A stretch of 64,000 bases of DNA from contig NZ_JJMW01000041.1 of the NCBI RefSeq assembly GCF_000714435.1, positions 62,001 to 126,000 of the forward strand, in the 5' to 3' direction. Under the pieces are notes generated by a model. That model was given only the letters and a program-made list of their open reading frames with translations, was not told the origin of the DNA and did not search any database. Shown piece after piece: positions 19,630 through 27,593 of the stretch. Position numbers and translations under genes: made by a program. Position 1 is the first letter of the stretch. Each line of letters starts with the position of its first letter. The DNA is from Exiguobacterium alkaliphilum 12/1. Its GTDB lineage: Bacteria > Bacillota > Bacilli > Exiguobacteriales > Exiguobacteriaceae.

Positions 19630-19762
19630 ATGCTTGTTCGTCTTCGTCCGTCTCTTCGAGGTCCGAATGATCCCCTTTTGAGTCTTCCTCGTGCGAGATG
19701 TCGGGCTGATCGCGTTTCAACTTCTCACGTTCTTCTTGTTCGCGTTTGTCTTTGTCTGACAT
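19628..19762 (-). CDS. small acidic hydrophilic protein, 44 residues
   Basis: This short reading frame begins MSDKDKREQEEREKLKRDQ and ends EETDEDEQA. It is almost entirely charged or polar, with a basic/acidic N-terminal helix and a very acidic tail, so it is probably soluble and unstructured or helical. AAAGGGTG lies seven bases before the ATG, and a terminator begins at the stop codon; these two signals are the main evidence that it is a real gene. Small proteins of this composition are common in Bacillales and often stress-linked, but the function is unknown. Confidence 0.65.
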   Translation of the reverse strand: MSDKDKREQEEREKLKRDQPDISHEEDSKGDHSDLEETDEDEQA

Positions 19763-19857
19763 GCGTCTTCACCCTTTCGGTTTTGTCATGTCGTAGACTG
19801 TTCCCCGCGGATGTTTGATTCAAACAGATGTCACCCATCTGTTAACGAATTGTGATG

Positions 19858-20139
19858 TTACGCTTGCACGAACACGACTTCGTCGCCGCGAATCTCGACG
19901 TTGACGTCCTGCCCTTGGAATAACCACTCGTCTTGTTCGGCTACGACGAAGCGAATCCCGTCCGCCTCAGTCTCAACCGCCGCGTTATCGATGTCTTCTG
20001 TGATGACGCCGACCGAGAAACCGTGCGTCAAGTCCGTCGAACCCCCATACTTAGCAAACAAGCGCACCGTCTGGCCTGACTTCACTTCCATCTCGTCTTT
20101 AAAGAATTGTAATGCTTCTTCTGTCACGTTGATTTTCAT
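19858..20139 (-). CDS. HesB/YneR-family protein lacking the cluster cysteines
   Basis: The 93-residue protein has the HesB/IscA fold pattern: MKINVTEEALQFFKDEM at the start, GQTVRLFAKYGG, then GFSVGVITEDIDNAA. The three cysteines that bind iron-sulphur clusters in IscA and ErpA are absent; there is no cysteine at all. It therefore matches the Firmicutes YneR-type branch, whose role is unclear, and is unlikely to be a cluster carrier. A GAGGAGG site precedes the ATG. It is monocistronic as far as can be seen. Confidence 0.82.
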   Translation of the reverse strand: MKINVTEEALQFFKDEMEVKSGQTVRLFAKYGGSTDLTHGFSVGVITEDIDNAAVETEADGIRFVVAEQDEWLFQGQDVNVEIRGDEVVFVQA

Positions 20140-20206
20140 CTGACATCCTCCTCTCGACTTCTGTCTTCATTCTAATCGTTTCGAAATAGTCGAGCGAGGA
20201 AGTTGC

Positions 20207-21166
20207 CTAGAGGGTCGTCCCTGACAAGTACGTGACCGTCAAACTTTCCTGGACGACCGGCGCGCCCGTCATTTCCTGGAACGTGGCCTCAAACAAGGCG
20301 CGCCCGATGTCTTCGTTCGGGGAGCGCATCGTCGATAAACCGAACGCCTGGCCAATCGGATGGCCGTCAAAACCGAGCACAGCGATGTCATGCGGCACCT
20401 GAAGGCCGCTACGGGTCGCTTCCCCTAAAAAACCGAGCGCGACATAGTCAGACGAGAAAAAGAGCGCACGGGGGCGCTCCTGTTCAGAGAGGAAAGCCGA
20501 GACCAACCGCTTCCCGTCCTCACTCGTCAAGTATCCGCTATAGACCCATCGCTCACGCGCGGACGCCACTTCATCGAAGTATGCCTGCTGACGCACGATG
20601 GAGCTTGGACTGTCCGGCCTCGATAAGACGATGCCGACGTCTTCATAGCCTGCCTCTGTCAAGACACGAAGGCCGGTTTGGAATGCGGTGTAATGATCGA
20701 CATGAACAGACGAAATCGTCTCCGGTGCACCGACCGTCGCGACGGAAATCGGACCATAGGCTCGATACGTCTCCATCTCCTCGAACGTCATCGTATGCGA
20801 CAACACGATCGCACCGTCAACTTCCCGATGCTTCAACAAGTCGAGCGCTTGGCGTTCTTGATCGAGCCGATATTCGGTCTGCCACATGACGAGCCGGTAG
20901 TCTTTCCCGAGCGCGGCTTTCGCCAACCCGTTGACGAACAGGCCATAGTACGGATGGTCCATATACGGCAAGACGACGACGAACCGCTGTGTCCGACCGG
21001 TCGAGAGCGTCAACGCTTGCTGATTCCGTAAATAGCCGAGCTCTTTCATCGCGCGCTGCACCCGCTCCCGTTTCTCATCTGACACGTACGGATGCGCATT
21101 GATGACGCGCGATACCGTCGTCACGGACACGTCTGCATGTTTCGCGATATCTCGAATGTTCGCCAA
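20207..21166 (-). CDS. LacI family transcriptional regulator
   Basis: The 319-residue regulator has an N-terminal LacI helix-turn-helix (IRDIAKHADVSVTTVSRVIN), the hinge region around residues 45-60, and a periplasmic-binding-like sensor domain with SSVHVDHYTAFQTGLR and AVLGFDGHPIG. The start codon is TTG with GAGGTGAG upstream. The upstream small gene ends 11 bases before it, so both share one transcript. A perfect CTGAAACGCGTTTCAG palindrome in that promoter region is a likely autoregulatory operator. The inducer is unknown; sensor domains of this kind usually bind sugars. Confidence 0.9.
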   Translation of the reverse strand: MANIRDIAKHADVSVTTVSRVINAHPYVSDEKRERVQRAMKELGYLRNQQALTLSTGRTQRFVVVLPYMDHPYYGLFVNGLAKAALGKDYRLVMWQTEYRLDQERQALDLLKHREVDGAIVLSHTMTFEEMETYRAYGPISVATVGAPETISSVHVDHYTAFQTGLRVLTEAGYEDVGIVLSRPDSPSSIVRQQAYFDEVASARERWVYSGYLTSEDGKRLVSAFLSEQERPRALFFSSDYVALGFLGEATRSGLQVPHDIAVLGFDGHPIGQAFGLSTMRSPNEDIGRALFEATFQEMTGAPVVQESLTVTYLSGTTL

Positions 21167-21177
21167 CTCGTCTCACC

Positions 21178-21411
21178 TCAGTTTGTCAGTCTTTGCATAT
21201 AGTGTACCCAGTTTGCATCCGGACTGCCACCCTTGTCGATCACCTGCACACGAATCGCTTGCACGAGACGGAACCGTTCCTCGATTGGCAACTGAAGGAA
21301 CTCATCTTGGAAATGGCTACACAACATTCTTCCGAACGGTGTGTACAACTGATTGATTACCAGTTCATAGACGATTCCGCTACAAAACATCTTCCATGTC
21401 GATCCATTCAT
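21178..21411 (-). CDS. hypothetical protein, 77 residues, first gene before lacI-type regulator
   Basis: This small reading frame has a very strong AAAGGAGGGG site seven bases before its ATG. It encodes MNGSTWKMFCSGIVYELV followed by a helical, mixed-charge sequence with LPIEERFRLVQAIRVQVID. There is no clear membrane segment and I recognise no family. It lies 11 bases upstream of the TTG start of the LacI regulator and just downstream of the palindrome, so it may be co-regulated with it. An ATG 24 bases earlier lies before the ribosome binding site and is not used. Confidence 0.65.
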   Translation of the reverse strand: MNGSTWKMFCSGIVYELVINQLYTPFGRMLCSHFQDEFLQLPIEERFRLVQAIRVQVIDKGGSPDANWVHYMQRLTN

Positions 21412-21444
21412 CGGATTTCCCCTCCTTTGGTTCAAGCGTACAAG

Positions 21445-21460
21445 CTGAAACGCGTTTCAG
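21445..21460. promoter_or_regulatory. perfect 16-bp palindromic LacI-type operator
   Basis: CTGAAACGCGTTTCAG is a perfect dyad with the central CG typical of LacI/GalR operators. It lies 34 bp upstream of the small gene that precedes the LacI-family regulator, and about 190 bp upstream of the divergent AzgA permease. Confidence 0.75.
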
Positions 21461-21649
21461 AGCAAGCACTATTTTCATTTCATCGATTTCCGAACGATTA
21501 ACGCTTTCATTTGAATTTTTATAGGTTTTTCACTCGAAGTTATTGACGATACCTTATTCATTTTGTATAGTCATCAAGTTGATAACGTGCGTTTAAGCTT
21601 ATTCGAGTAATTATTGTTCGGAAATTCATTGATACAAGGAGTCTTATTC

Positions 21650-22939
21650 ATGAACTTATTTCATTTGAAACAACATGGGACGAACGTTAAACAAGAAGTG
21701 ACCGCTGGTGTCACAACGTTCGTCACGATGGCGTATATCTCGGTCGTTAACCCGGCCATCCTGTCTGATGCCGGCATCCCGTTCGCGCAGGCGTTCACGG
21801 CGACCATCATCGCCATCTTGATCGGGACGGGACTTATGGCGTTTTATGCGAACCTGCCAATCGCCGTCGCACCCGGGATGGGACTGAACGCCTTCTTCGC
21901 CTATACGCTCGTCGCCCAGCAACAAATCGCGCCGTCGACCGCGCTCGGCGTCGTCTTCGTCTCGTCTGTCTTCTTTTTGATTTTATCGCTGTCCCCGATT
22001 CGGACGAAGTTGATTCAAGCGATTCCGGCGTCATTGAAGCATGCCATCACGACCGGCATCGGATTGTTCATCGCTTCGCTCGGTTTGAAACTGTCGGGTC
22101 TCATCGTGTCAGACGAGGCGAACCTCGTCCGTCTCGGCGACTTGTCGTCTCCGAGCGTCCTCCTCGTGCTCGGCGGGCTCGTCGTGTCGGCACTCCTTTT
22201 CTCACGGAACATCCCGGGGTCACTCCTCATCGGGATGATTCTCACCGGGATTGCGGCCTACTTTATGGACCTCTTAAAAATTGACGGGGTGACAGCGATG
22301 CCGACGTTGCCGGAAGGACTGATGGTAAACCCGGTCACCGCATTCACCGATGTCATTCAATACGGCCTGTTTGGCGCCGTCTTGTCATTCTTCCTCGTCA
22401 CGCTCTTTGACACGACCGGCACACTCGTCGGGGTCGGAAAGCAGGCAGGGTTGTTGAAACAAGATGGCACGATCGAGAACGGGCACCGCGCCTTGTTCGC
22501 TGACTCGCTCGCAACGATGGGCGGCTCGCTCGTCGGAACGAGCCCGTCGACGGCGTATATCGAATCGGCTGCCGGTGTCGCTCAAGGCGGCCGGACCGGC
22601 CTGACGACGGCTGTCGTCGCGGGATTGTTCGGGCTCACGCTCTTCTTTAGCCCGCTCATCGGCGCCATCTCCGGTGTCGCGGCCATCACGGCGCCCGCAC
22701 TGATTATCGTCGGGGCGCTCATGCTGACGAACGTCCGCTATATCGATTGGTCGGACTTTAGCGAATACTTCCCGGCCTTTATGACGATCCTTATCATGCC
22801 GCTCTCAGGTAGCATCGAGCGCGGGATTGCCTTCGGGTTCATCCTCTATCCGATCTTTAAAGCGATGAACAAAGAGACGGTCCACCCGCTCATCTACTTG
22901 TTCGGCGCACTCTTTATCTTGGAAATGTTTTTCTTATAA
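21650..22939 (+). CDS. AzgA-family guanine/hypoxanthine (NCS2) permease
   Basis: The 429-residue membrane protein belongs to the AzgA branch of NCS2 purine permeases, like B. subtilis PbuG and PbuO. Family features are VTAGVTTFVTMAYISVVNPAIL, the APGMGLNAFFAYT signature and the GTSPSTAYIESAAGVAQGGR loop. It would import guanine and hypoxanthine with protons. The ATG at 21650 follows AAGGAG; an upstream frame extension lacks a site. No purine riboswitch was seen before it, unlike xpt-pbuX. It is divergent from the LacI operon and followed by a terminator. Confidence 0.9.
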   Translation: MNLFHLKQHGTNVKQEVTAGVTTFVTMAYISVVNPAILSDAGIPFAQAFTATIIAILIGTGLMAFYANLPIAVAPGMGLNAFFAYTLVAQQQIAPSTALGVVFVSSVFFLILSLSPIRTKLIQAIPASLKHAITTGIGLFIASLGLKLSGLIVSDEANLVRLGDLSSPSVLLVLGGLVVSALLFSRNIPGSLLIGMILTGIAAYFMDLLKIDGVTAMPTLPEGLMVNPVTAFTDVIQYGLFGAVLSFFLVTLFDTTGTLVGVGKQAGLLKQDGTIENGHRALFADSLATMGGSLVGTSPSTAYIESAAGVAQGGRTGLTTAVVAGLFGLTLFFSPLIGAISGVAAITAPALIIVGALMLTNVRYIDWSDFSEYFPAFMTILIMPLSGSIERGIAFGFILYPIFKAMNKETVHPLIYLFGALFILEMFFL

Positions 22940-22951
22940 GTTAGATTCGTG

Positions 22952-22976
22952 CCCTCGTCCTCGACGAGGGTTTTTC
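22952..22976 (+). terminator. intrinsic terminator of the AzgA permease
   Basis: CCCTCGTC and GACGAGGG pair across a three-base loop and are followed by TTTTTC. The following 197 bases before lutA show only a weak cre-like sequence (GTGAAATCGTTTACGA at 23130-23145, three mismatches). Confidence 0.83.
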
Positions 22977-23173
22977 TGTATCGAAGCAAGGGAATGCTGT
23001 TTTATAGCAGGATATGCCTGAATTCCAATTCATTCTCATCCCCTTCTCAATTAGACAGGATTTTACAGTTTTTTATGCGATTCATCCCATTTTCCTTTAT
23101 TGTTGTCGTTCCGTTATGAAATAATGACGGTGAAATCGTTTACGAAAACCACCTGAAGAAAGAAGGAATGGAC

Positions 23174-23911
23174 ATGCCTAAAGTGGCGCTATTCGTCACT
23201 TGCCTTTCCGATACGCTCTTCCCATCGGTAGGTCAAGCGACGGTCGAACTATTGGAACACCTCGGCTGTGACGTCAGCTTTCCGTTCGAGCAGACGTGTT
23301 GCGGTCAGCCGGCCTATAACAGCGGCTATCACGAAGAGACGAAAAAGATTGCGAAGCATATGATCGAGACGTTCGAGAAGGCGGACGCCGATTACATCGT
23401 CGGCCCTTCCGGCTCGTGCGTCATGATGATGCGCGATTACGCACATTTGTTCAAGGATGACCCGGCTTGGAAAACGCGCGCCGAGGCCCATGCGGCGAAG
23501 ACGTTCGAATTGACGCAATTCATCGTCGACGTGCTCGAGGTGAAAGACGTCGGGGCGAAGTTCCCTGCCAAAGCGACGTATCACGCCTCGTGCCATATGA
23601 CGCGCCTCCTCGGAATCGAGGCGGCACCCGGGCAACTGCTCAAACATGTCGACGGCTTGACGATGGTCCCGCTCGACGGTGTCCATAACTGCTGTGGGTT
23701 TGGTGGCACGTTCTCCGTCAAGATGCCGGACGTGTCGGTGCAGATGGTCGACGAGAAGGTCGCGTCCATCTTGAATTCTGGAGCCGACGTCTTAATCGGG
23801 GCGGACGCCTCGTGTCTGATGAATATCGGGGGACGCCTACATAAACAAGGCCATCCAATCAAAGTGATGCATATCGCCGAAGTGTTGAATGAAGGGGTGA
23901 AACAGGCATGA
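23174..23911 (+). CDS. lutA: lactate utilisation protein LutA (Fe-S binding)
   Basis: LutA is one of three subunits of the L-lactate oxidase complex that feeds lactate to pyruvate. The 245-residue protein has two copies of the CCG domain: [11 protein letters not shown] near residue 45 and [12 protein letters not shown] near residue 174, which bind an iron-sulphur cluster. ATG codons occur at 23168 and 23174; AGAAGG is only one base from the first and seven from the second, so 23174 is used. It leads a lutABC operon with four-base overlaps. LutR is not in the window. Confidence 0.94.
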   Translation: MPKVALFVTCLSDTLFPSVGQATVELLEHLGCDVSFPFEQTCCGQPAYNSGYHEETKKIAKHMIETFEKADADYIVGPSGSCVMMMRDYAHLFKDDPAWKTRAEAHAAKTFELTQFIVDVLEVKDVGAKFPAKATYHASCHMTRLLGIEAAPGQLLKHVDGLTMVPLDGVHNCCGFGGTFSVKMPDVSVQMVDEKVASILNSGADVLIGADASCLMNIGGRLHKQGHPIKVMHIAEVLNEGVKQA

Positions 23912-25317
23912 GCATGGGGATTCGATTAGATGAGAAGTTTCAAGCGCGTCGCAAAGACGGGATTGACAACCCGTTCATGCGGGAAGCCGTCAGTTCGGCC
24001 CAAGACCGTCTTCGTGGCGTCAGGCTGTACGCGGCTGAGGAACTAGGCGACTGGGAAGCGTTCCGTGACCATTCGGAAGAGATTCGTCAGCACGTACTCG
24101 AACACCTCGACTACTATTTGTATCAATTGAGCGAAAACATCTCAAAACGCGGCGGCCACGTCTTCTTCGCCGAGACGCCGGCAGAAGCGAACCGGTATAT
24201 CCGGGAAGTCGTCCGGTCGAAGGACGCGAAACATATCGTCAAAGCCAAGTCGATGGTGACAGAAGAAATCGGCCTGAACGAGGCGTTAAAAGAAGAAGGG
24301 TGTACGGTCGTCGAGTCAGACCTCGGGGAATGGATTCTTCAACTCGATAACGATCCGCCGTCGCACATCATCGCCCCGGCACTTCATAAAGACCGGAACG
24401 CCGTCCATAAGACGTTCACCGCGAACGGGTACGAGGGGACAAATGACCCGACCGAGCTCGGTCGTTATGCTCGTCGGGAGCTACGGAAAGATTTTTTGAA
24501 AGCGGAAGTCGGCATCACCGGCTGTAACTTCGCCATCGCCGAGAGCGGTGCCGTCGGGCTCGTCACGAATGAAGGAAACGGACGGATGGTCACGTCCCTT
24601 CCGGACACGGTCATCTCTGTCATGGGGATGGAGCGGCTCGTGCCGTCGTACGAAGAGTTCGAAGTGCTCGTCAACATGCTCTGCCGAAGCGCCGTCGGGC
24701 AACGACTCACCTCATACATCACGACGTTCGCCGGGACAAGGGCTGTCGGCGAGGTCGATGGTCCTGAAGAATTCCATCTCGTCATCGTCGACAACAAGCG
24801 CTCCGGGATTCTCGGTACCCAATTCCAATCGGTGCTGCAATGTATCCGCTGTGCGTCTTGCATCAATGTCTGTCCGGTGTATCGTCATATCGGCGGCCAC
24901 GCCTACGGCTCGATTTATTCCGGTCCAATCGGCGCTGTGCTCGCCCCGCTCCTTGACGGATACGAGAATTATAAGGAACTGCCTTACGCATCGAGCTTAT
25001 GCGGTGCTTGTACGGAAGCGTGTCCGGTCAAGATCCCGCTCCACGAACTGTTGATTGAGCATCGCCGCGTCATCGTCGAAGAGAAGAAGCAGTCGCCGTT
25101 CGTCGAACGGATTGCCATGAAAGGCTTCGCCGTCACGTCCTCGAGCCCGCTTTTGTTCGGCGCGGCCGAGCAGATGGCACCGTTCGCCACGTCTCCGTTC
25201 ACGAAGGCGGGACAAATCGAGAAAGGGCTACCGGCATGGACGGACTCGAAAGACTTGCCGCAACCGAGTAAACAGACCGTACGGGACTGGTTCAAGAAAC
25301 GGGGGAATGCAGAGTGA
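23908..25317 (+). CDS. lutB: lactate utilisation protein LutB (iron-sulphur)
   Basis: LutB is the large iron-sulphur subunit of the lactate oxidation complex. The 469-residue protein has an LUD domain (about residues 70-290, with [20 protein letters not shown]) followed by two 4Fe-4S motifs, [15 protein letters not shown] near 313 and [13 protein letters not shown] near 365, and a C-terminal DUF3390-like tail. The start overlaps the lutA stop (ATGA) and the end overlaps lutC. The complex is cytoplasmic and passes electrons to an unidentified acceptor. Confidence 0.94.
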   Translation: MSMGIRLDEKFQARRKDGIDNPFMREAVSSAQDRLRGVRLYAAEELGDWEAFRDHSEEIRQHVLEHLDYYLYQLSENISKRGGHVFFAETPAEANRYIREVVRSKDAKHIVKAKSMVTEEIGLNEALKEEGCTVVESDLGEWILQLDNDPPSHIIAPALHKDRNAVHKTFTANGYEGTNDPTELGRYARRELRKDFLKAEVGITGCNFAIAESGAVGLVTNEGNGRMVTSLPDTVISVMGMERLVPSYEEFEVLVNMLCRSAVGQRLTSYITTFAGTRAVGEVDGPEEFHLVIVDNKRSGILGTQFQSVLQCIRCASCINVCPVYRHIGGHAYGSIYSGPIGAVLAPLLDGYENYKELPYASSLCGACTEACPVKIPLHELLIEHRRVIVEEKKQSPFVERIAMKGFAVTSSSPLLFGAAEQMAPFATSPFTKAGQIEKGLPAWTDSKDLPQPSKQTVRDWFKKRGNAE

Positions 25318-26009
25318 ATCCAGGTACAATCACGAACCGTGAAGACTTTTTGAAACGCATCGCCAACCAACTCGGACGCGACATCGACTTGACCCCGCCC
25401 AAACGTGTGTACAAGCACCGTCCGCAAGATGACGTGTTGAAGGACGCGTCTGAAGAGGAGCTCCTCGAGACGTTTCGGATGGTTGCGACACGTATCCACA
25501 CAGACGTCATCGAATGCGAGTCGGCTCATCTCGACGAGACACTTCGCCTTTTGATTGAGCAGTACGGGGGACAGGCAATCATCGCCGAGCATGACGAGCG
25601 CATCAAGTCGTGGGCGCCAAAAACGAGCGCATCGTTCGACTGGTGGGACGCCACGCGTCCGGATGAGAGTCGGGCGTTGGCCGTCAAAGCCGATATCGGC
25701 ATCACAATCGCCGACGCGGCGTTCGCCGAGAGCGCGACAATCGTCCAATACGCAAAACCGGGAAAATCACGGACGATAAGTCTGTTGCCGCACGACCATA
25801 TCGCCATTATCCCGAAATCGGTCCTTGTCCCTCGGATGACACAAACCGCCAAGCAGCTCAGTGCATTAGACAAGGACGGAGACCTCGCGTCACCGAAAGG
25901 CGTCAACTTTATCTCCGGCCCATCGAACTCGGCCGATATCGAGATGAACTTGATTGTCGGGGTACACGGTCCGGTCCGTGTCGCCTATGTGCTCGTGCAC
26001 GATTTATAA
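25314..26009 (+). CDS. lutC: lactate utilisation protein LutC
   Basis: LutC is the third subunit of the lactate oxidation complex. The 231-residue protein is an LUD-domain protein with [18 protein letters not shown] and the C-terminal [22 protein letters not shown], both typical. The GTG start overlaps the lutB stop (GTGA). The gene ends the operon and a strong hairpin terminator follows within six bases. Confidence 0.93.
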   Translation: MNPGTITNREDFLKRIANQLGRDIDLTPPKRVYKHRPQDDVLKDASEEELLETFRMVATRIHTDVIECESAHLDETLRLLIEQYGGQAIIAEHDERIKSWAPKTSASFDWWDATRPDESRALAVKADIGITIADAAFAESATIVQYAKPGKSRTISLLPHDHIAIIPKSVLVPRMTQTAKQLSALDKDGDLASPKGVNFISGPSNSADIEMNLIVGVHGPVRVAYVLVHDL

Positions 26010-26014
26010 ATAGC

Positions 26015-26052
26015 AAGACTCGCGCGTGAAGGGCTCACGCGCGAGTCTTTTT
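26015..26052. terminator. bidirectional intrinsic terminator (lutC / DUF4097)
   Basis: AAGACTCGCGCGTGA and TCACGCGCGAGTCTT form a perfect 15-bp stem with a five-base loop, followed by TTTTT. It separates two convergent operons. Confidence 0.88.
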
Positions 26053-27086
26053 CATGCTTGTTCAACGGTAATGCTTCCGTTCGAGCTCGTCAGTCTAAGT
26101 TCAACCGTCCCATCCCCATACGTCCGCTCATTCGCCCGATCGCCGAACAGCTCGACTTTGCCGTTGTTCGTTTTCGCACGGATGACGGCGTCACGCGGCT
26201 CACGTTTCAACCGAACATCGATGCGCCCATTATTCGTCTTCAGGCGGACCGGGTGCTCGAACACATCCATCGCATAGTCGATGCGTCCGTTCGAGGTCTT
26301 CGCCTCGACCGCTCCTTTTACGTCGTGGATATCGAGACGCCCGTTCGAGGAATGGACCTCTAATCGATCGACGTTCGAGGCAGCGACTTCCACGCGTCCG
26401 TTCGAGGAATGGGCATGTAACGCCTGACCGCTCATCGCCGTGAGACTGACTTTCCCGTTCGAGGAACGGAAAGAGCCACGCTTCGCATTCACCGTGTGCA
26501 CCGTGATGCTACCGTTCTCGCTCTCGACTTCGACCGATGCCGCATCTAGGTTTCGCACGTCGCACGAGCCGTGACGATTCTTCAAGACGACTTGTTCATA
26601 CGCATGACGCGGCAGCTCGATATGGAGCACCGGGGCCTTCGTCACCGCCCAGGCAAACAAATTCGATAGACCGAAACGACGCTCGGACTCGATTCGGATT
26701 TCCAAGGTGTCCCCGACGATATTCATCGTCACCCCGTGGTCCCGTTCCGTCTCGAGCGTGGCGTAGGCAAAACCGTCATGCGACGGAACGACGCGGACGT
26801 GTGCTTGCAGGACGTCGATGGAGACGTTATGGAACGCCACGTTCTGACTTTTGACGACGGTCGGCTCTTTACGACTGACTTCAGAAGAGGACTCAGTCGA
26901 CCCAAGCAGCTCACCGGCTAACGTCTCTGGCCGCCCAAGCTCCTCAATCATCGCTGCGTCCGTCTTCCCGTCTGCCCGTCCGTTCGCAAAGTACTCGGAC
27001 ACGTCACGCAACATATCGACTCGTTCGATGACGCTCACCCCGGCAAGTAATCGTTCGAGCTCTCCCAAATACTGTTCTTCTGTCAT
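26052..27086 (-). CDS. HAAS-domain and DUF4097 beta-repeat protein
   Basis: The 344-residue protein opens with a HAAS (DUF1700-like) helical domain, MTEEQYLGELERLLAGVS to about residue 65, as found next to PadR regulators. After a linker follows a DUF4097 right-handed beta-helix-like region. Its C-terminal half has at least six short repeats of the form SSNGR/TNNGR spaced about 18-25 residues apart (HSSNGRVEV, HSSNGRLDI, KTSNGRIDY, KTNNGRIDV, KTNNGKVEL, TSSNGSITV). No membrane segment is evident. It overlaps the PadR gene by four bases and is presumably controlled by it; the family's function is unknown, perhaps envelope-stress related. Confidence 0.85.
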   Translation of the reverse strand: MTEEQYLGELERLLAGVSVIERVDMLRDVSEYFANGRADGKTDAAMIEELGRPETLAGELLGSTESSSEVSRKEPTVVKSQNVAFHNVSIDVLQAHVRVVPSHDGFAYATLETERDHGVTMNIVGDTLEIRIESERRFGLSNLFAWAVTKAPVLHIELPRHAYEQVVLKNRHGSCDVRNLDAASVEVESENGSITVHTVNAKRGSFRSSNGKVSLTAMSGQALHAHSSNGRVEVAASNVDRLEVHSSNGRLDIHDVKGAVEAKTSNGRIDYAMDVFEHPVRLKTNNGRIDVRLKREPRDAVIRAKTNNGKVELFGDRANERTYGDGTVELRLTSSNGSITVEQA

Positions 27087-27403
27087 ACGTCGTCTCCCCC
27101 TTTAATCAATTCGTTAACGCCTGTTGTGAACAATTCCCACTCGTTTCGTAACGCCTCTAAATGCATCTTCCCTTGGTCCGTGATCGTGTAATACTTTCGC
27201 GGCGGTCCTTCAGCCGACTCTTTCAAGTACGTCGTGAAGTAGCCTTCGGACGTTAGCCGCCGAAGGAGCGGATAGACCGCACCTTCCGAGATGGATACTT
27301 TCGCCGAAATGGCTTGGACGAGCTCATAGCCGTAACGGTCGCCTTGTTCGACGAGCGCGAGCACACATAAGTTGAGCACGCCCTTCTTAAATTGAGGATT
27401 CAT
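27083..27403 (-). CDS. PadR family transcriptional regulator
   Basis: The 106-residue winged-helix regulator has the PadR pattern: LNLCVLALVEQGDRYGYELVQAI, SISEGAVYPLLRRLTSEGY (recognition helix) and PRKYYTITDQGK. Two ATG codons are adjacent; the second at 27403 has the better seven-base spacing from GAGGAGG. The stop overlaps the DUF4097 gene start, the usual PadR/HAAS arrangement. A 10-bp inverted repeat covers its own -35 box, which suggests autorepression. Confidence 0.9.
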   Translation of the reverse strand: MNPQFKKGVLNLCVLALVEQGDRYGYELVQAISAKVSISEGAVYPLLRRLTSEGYFTTYLKESAEGPPRKYYTITDQGKMHLEALRNEWELFTTGVNELIKGGDDV

Positions 27404-27430
27404 CATCCCGCCTCCTCTACTATATATTAA

Positions 27431-27474
27431 ACAATAGCCCATCGTTCACTATTGGTCAATGAATAATAGTGAAC
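27431..27474 (-). promoter_or_regulatory. PadR operon promoter with overlapping inverted repeat
   Basis: On the minus strand TTGACC (27454-27459) and TATTGT (27431-27436) are 17 bases apart. GTTCACTATT (27444-27453) and AATAGTGAAC (27465-27474) are perfect inverted arms 11 bp apart that bracket the -35 box. This is a likely PadR operator. Confidence 0.65.
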
Positions 27475-27593
27475 TTCCGAGAATTTCTTGATTGGTGGCA
27501 ACGGCTGGTTGAAATCTGTACAATGAAGGAACGAACCAGACAGGATTTTGTCACAGATGGAATGCACGTAGTTCCAGGAAGGAACGGTCTATT

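Noticed and set aside
23130-23145. cre-like site before lutA (GTGAAATCGTTTACGA)
   Set aside because: Three mismatches to the consensus at important positions make it too weak to annotate.
24984-25748. Long minus-strand open frame opposite lutB/lutC
   Set aside because: It lies antisense to two genes with clear motifs and has no start signal.
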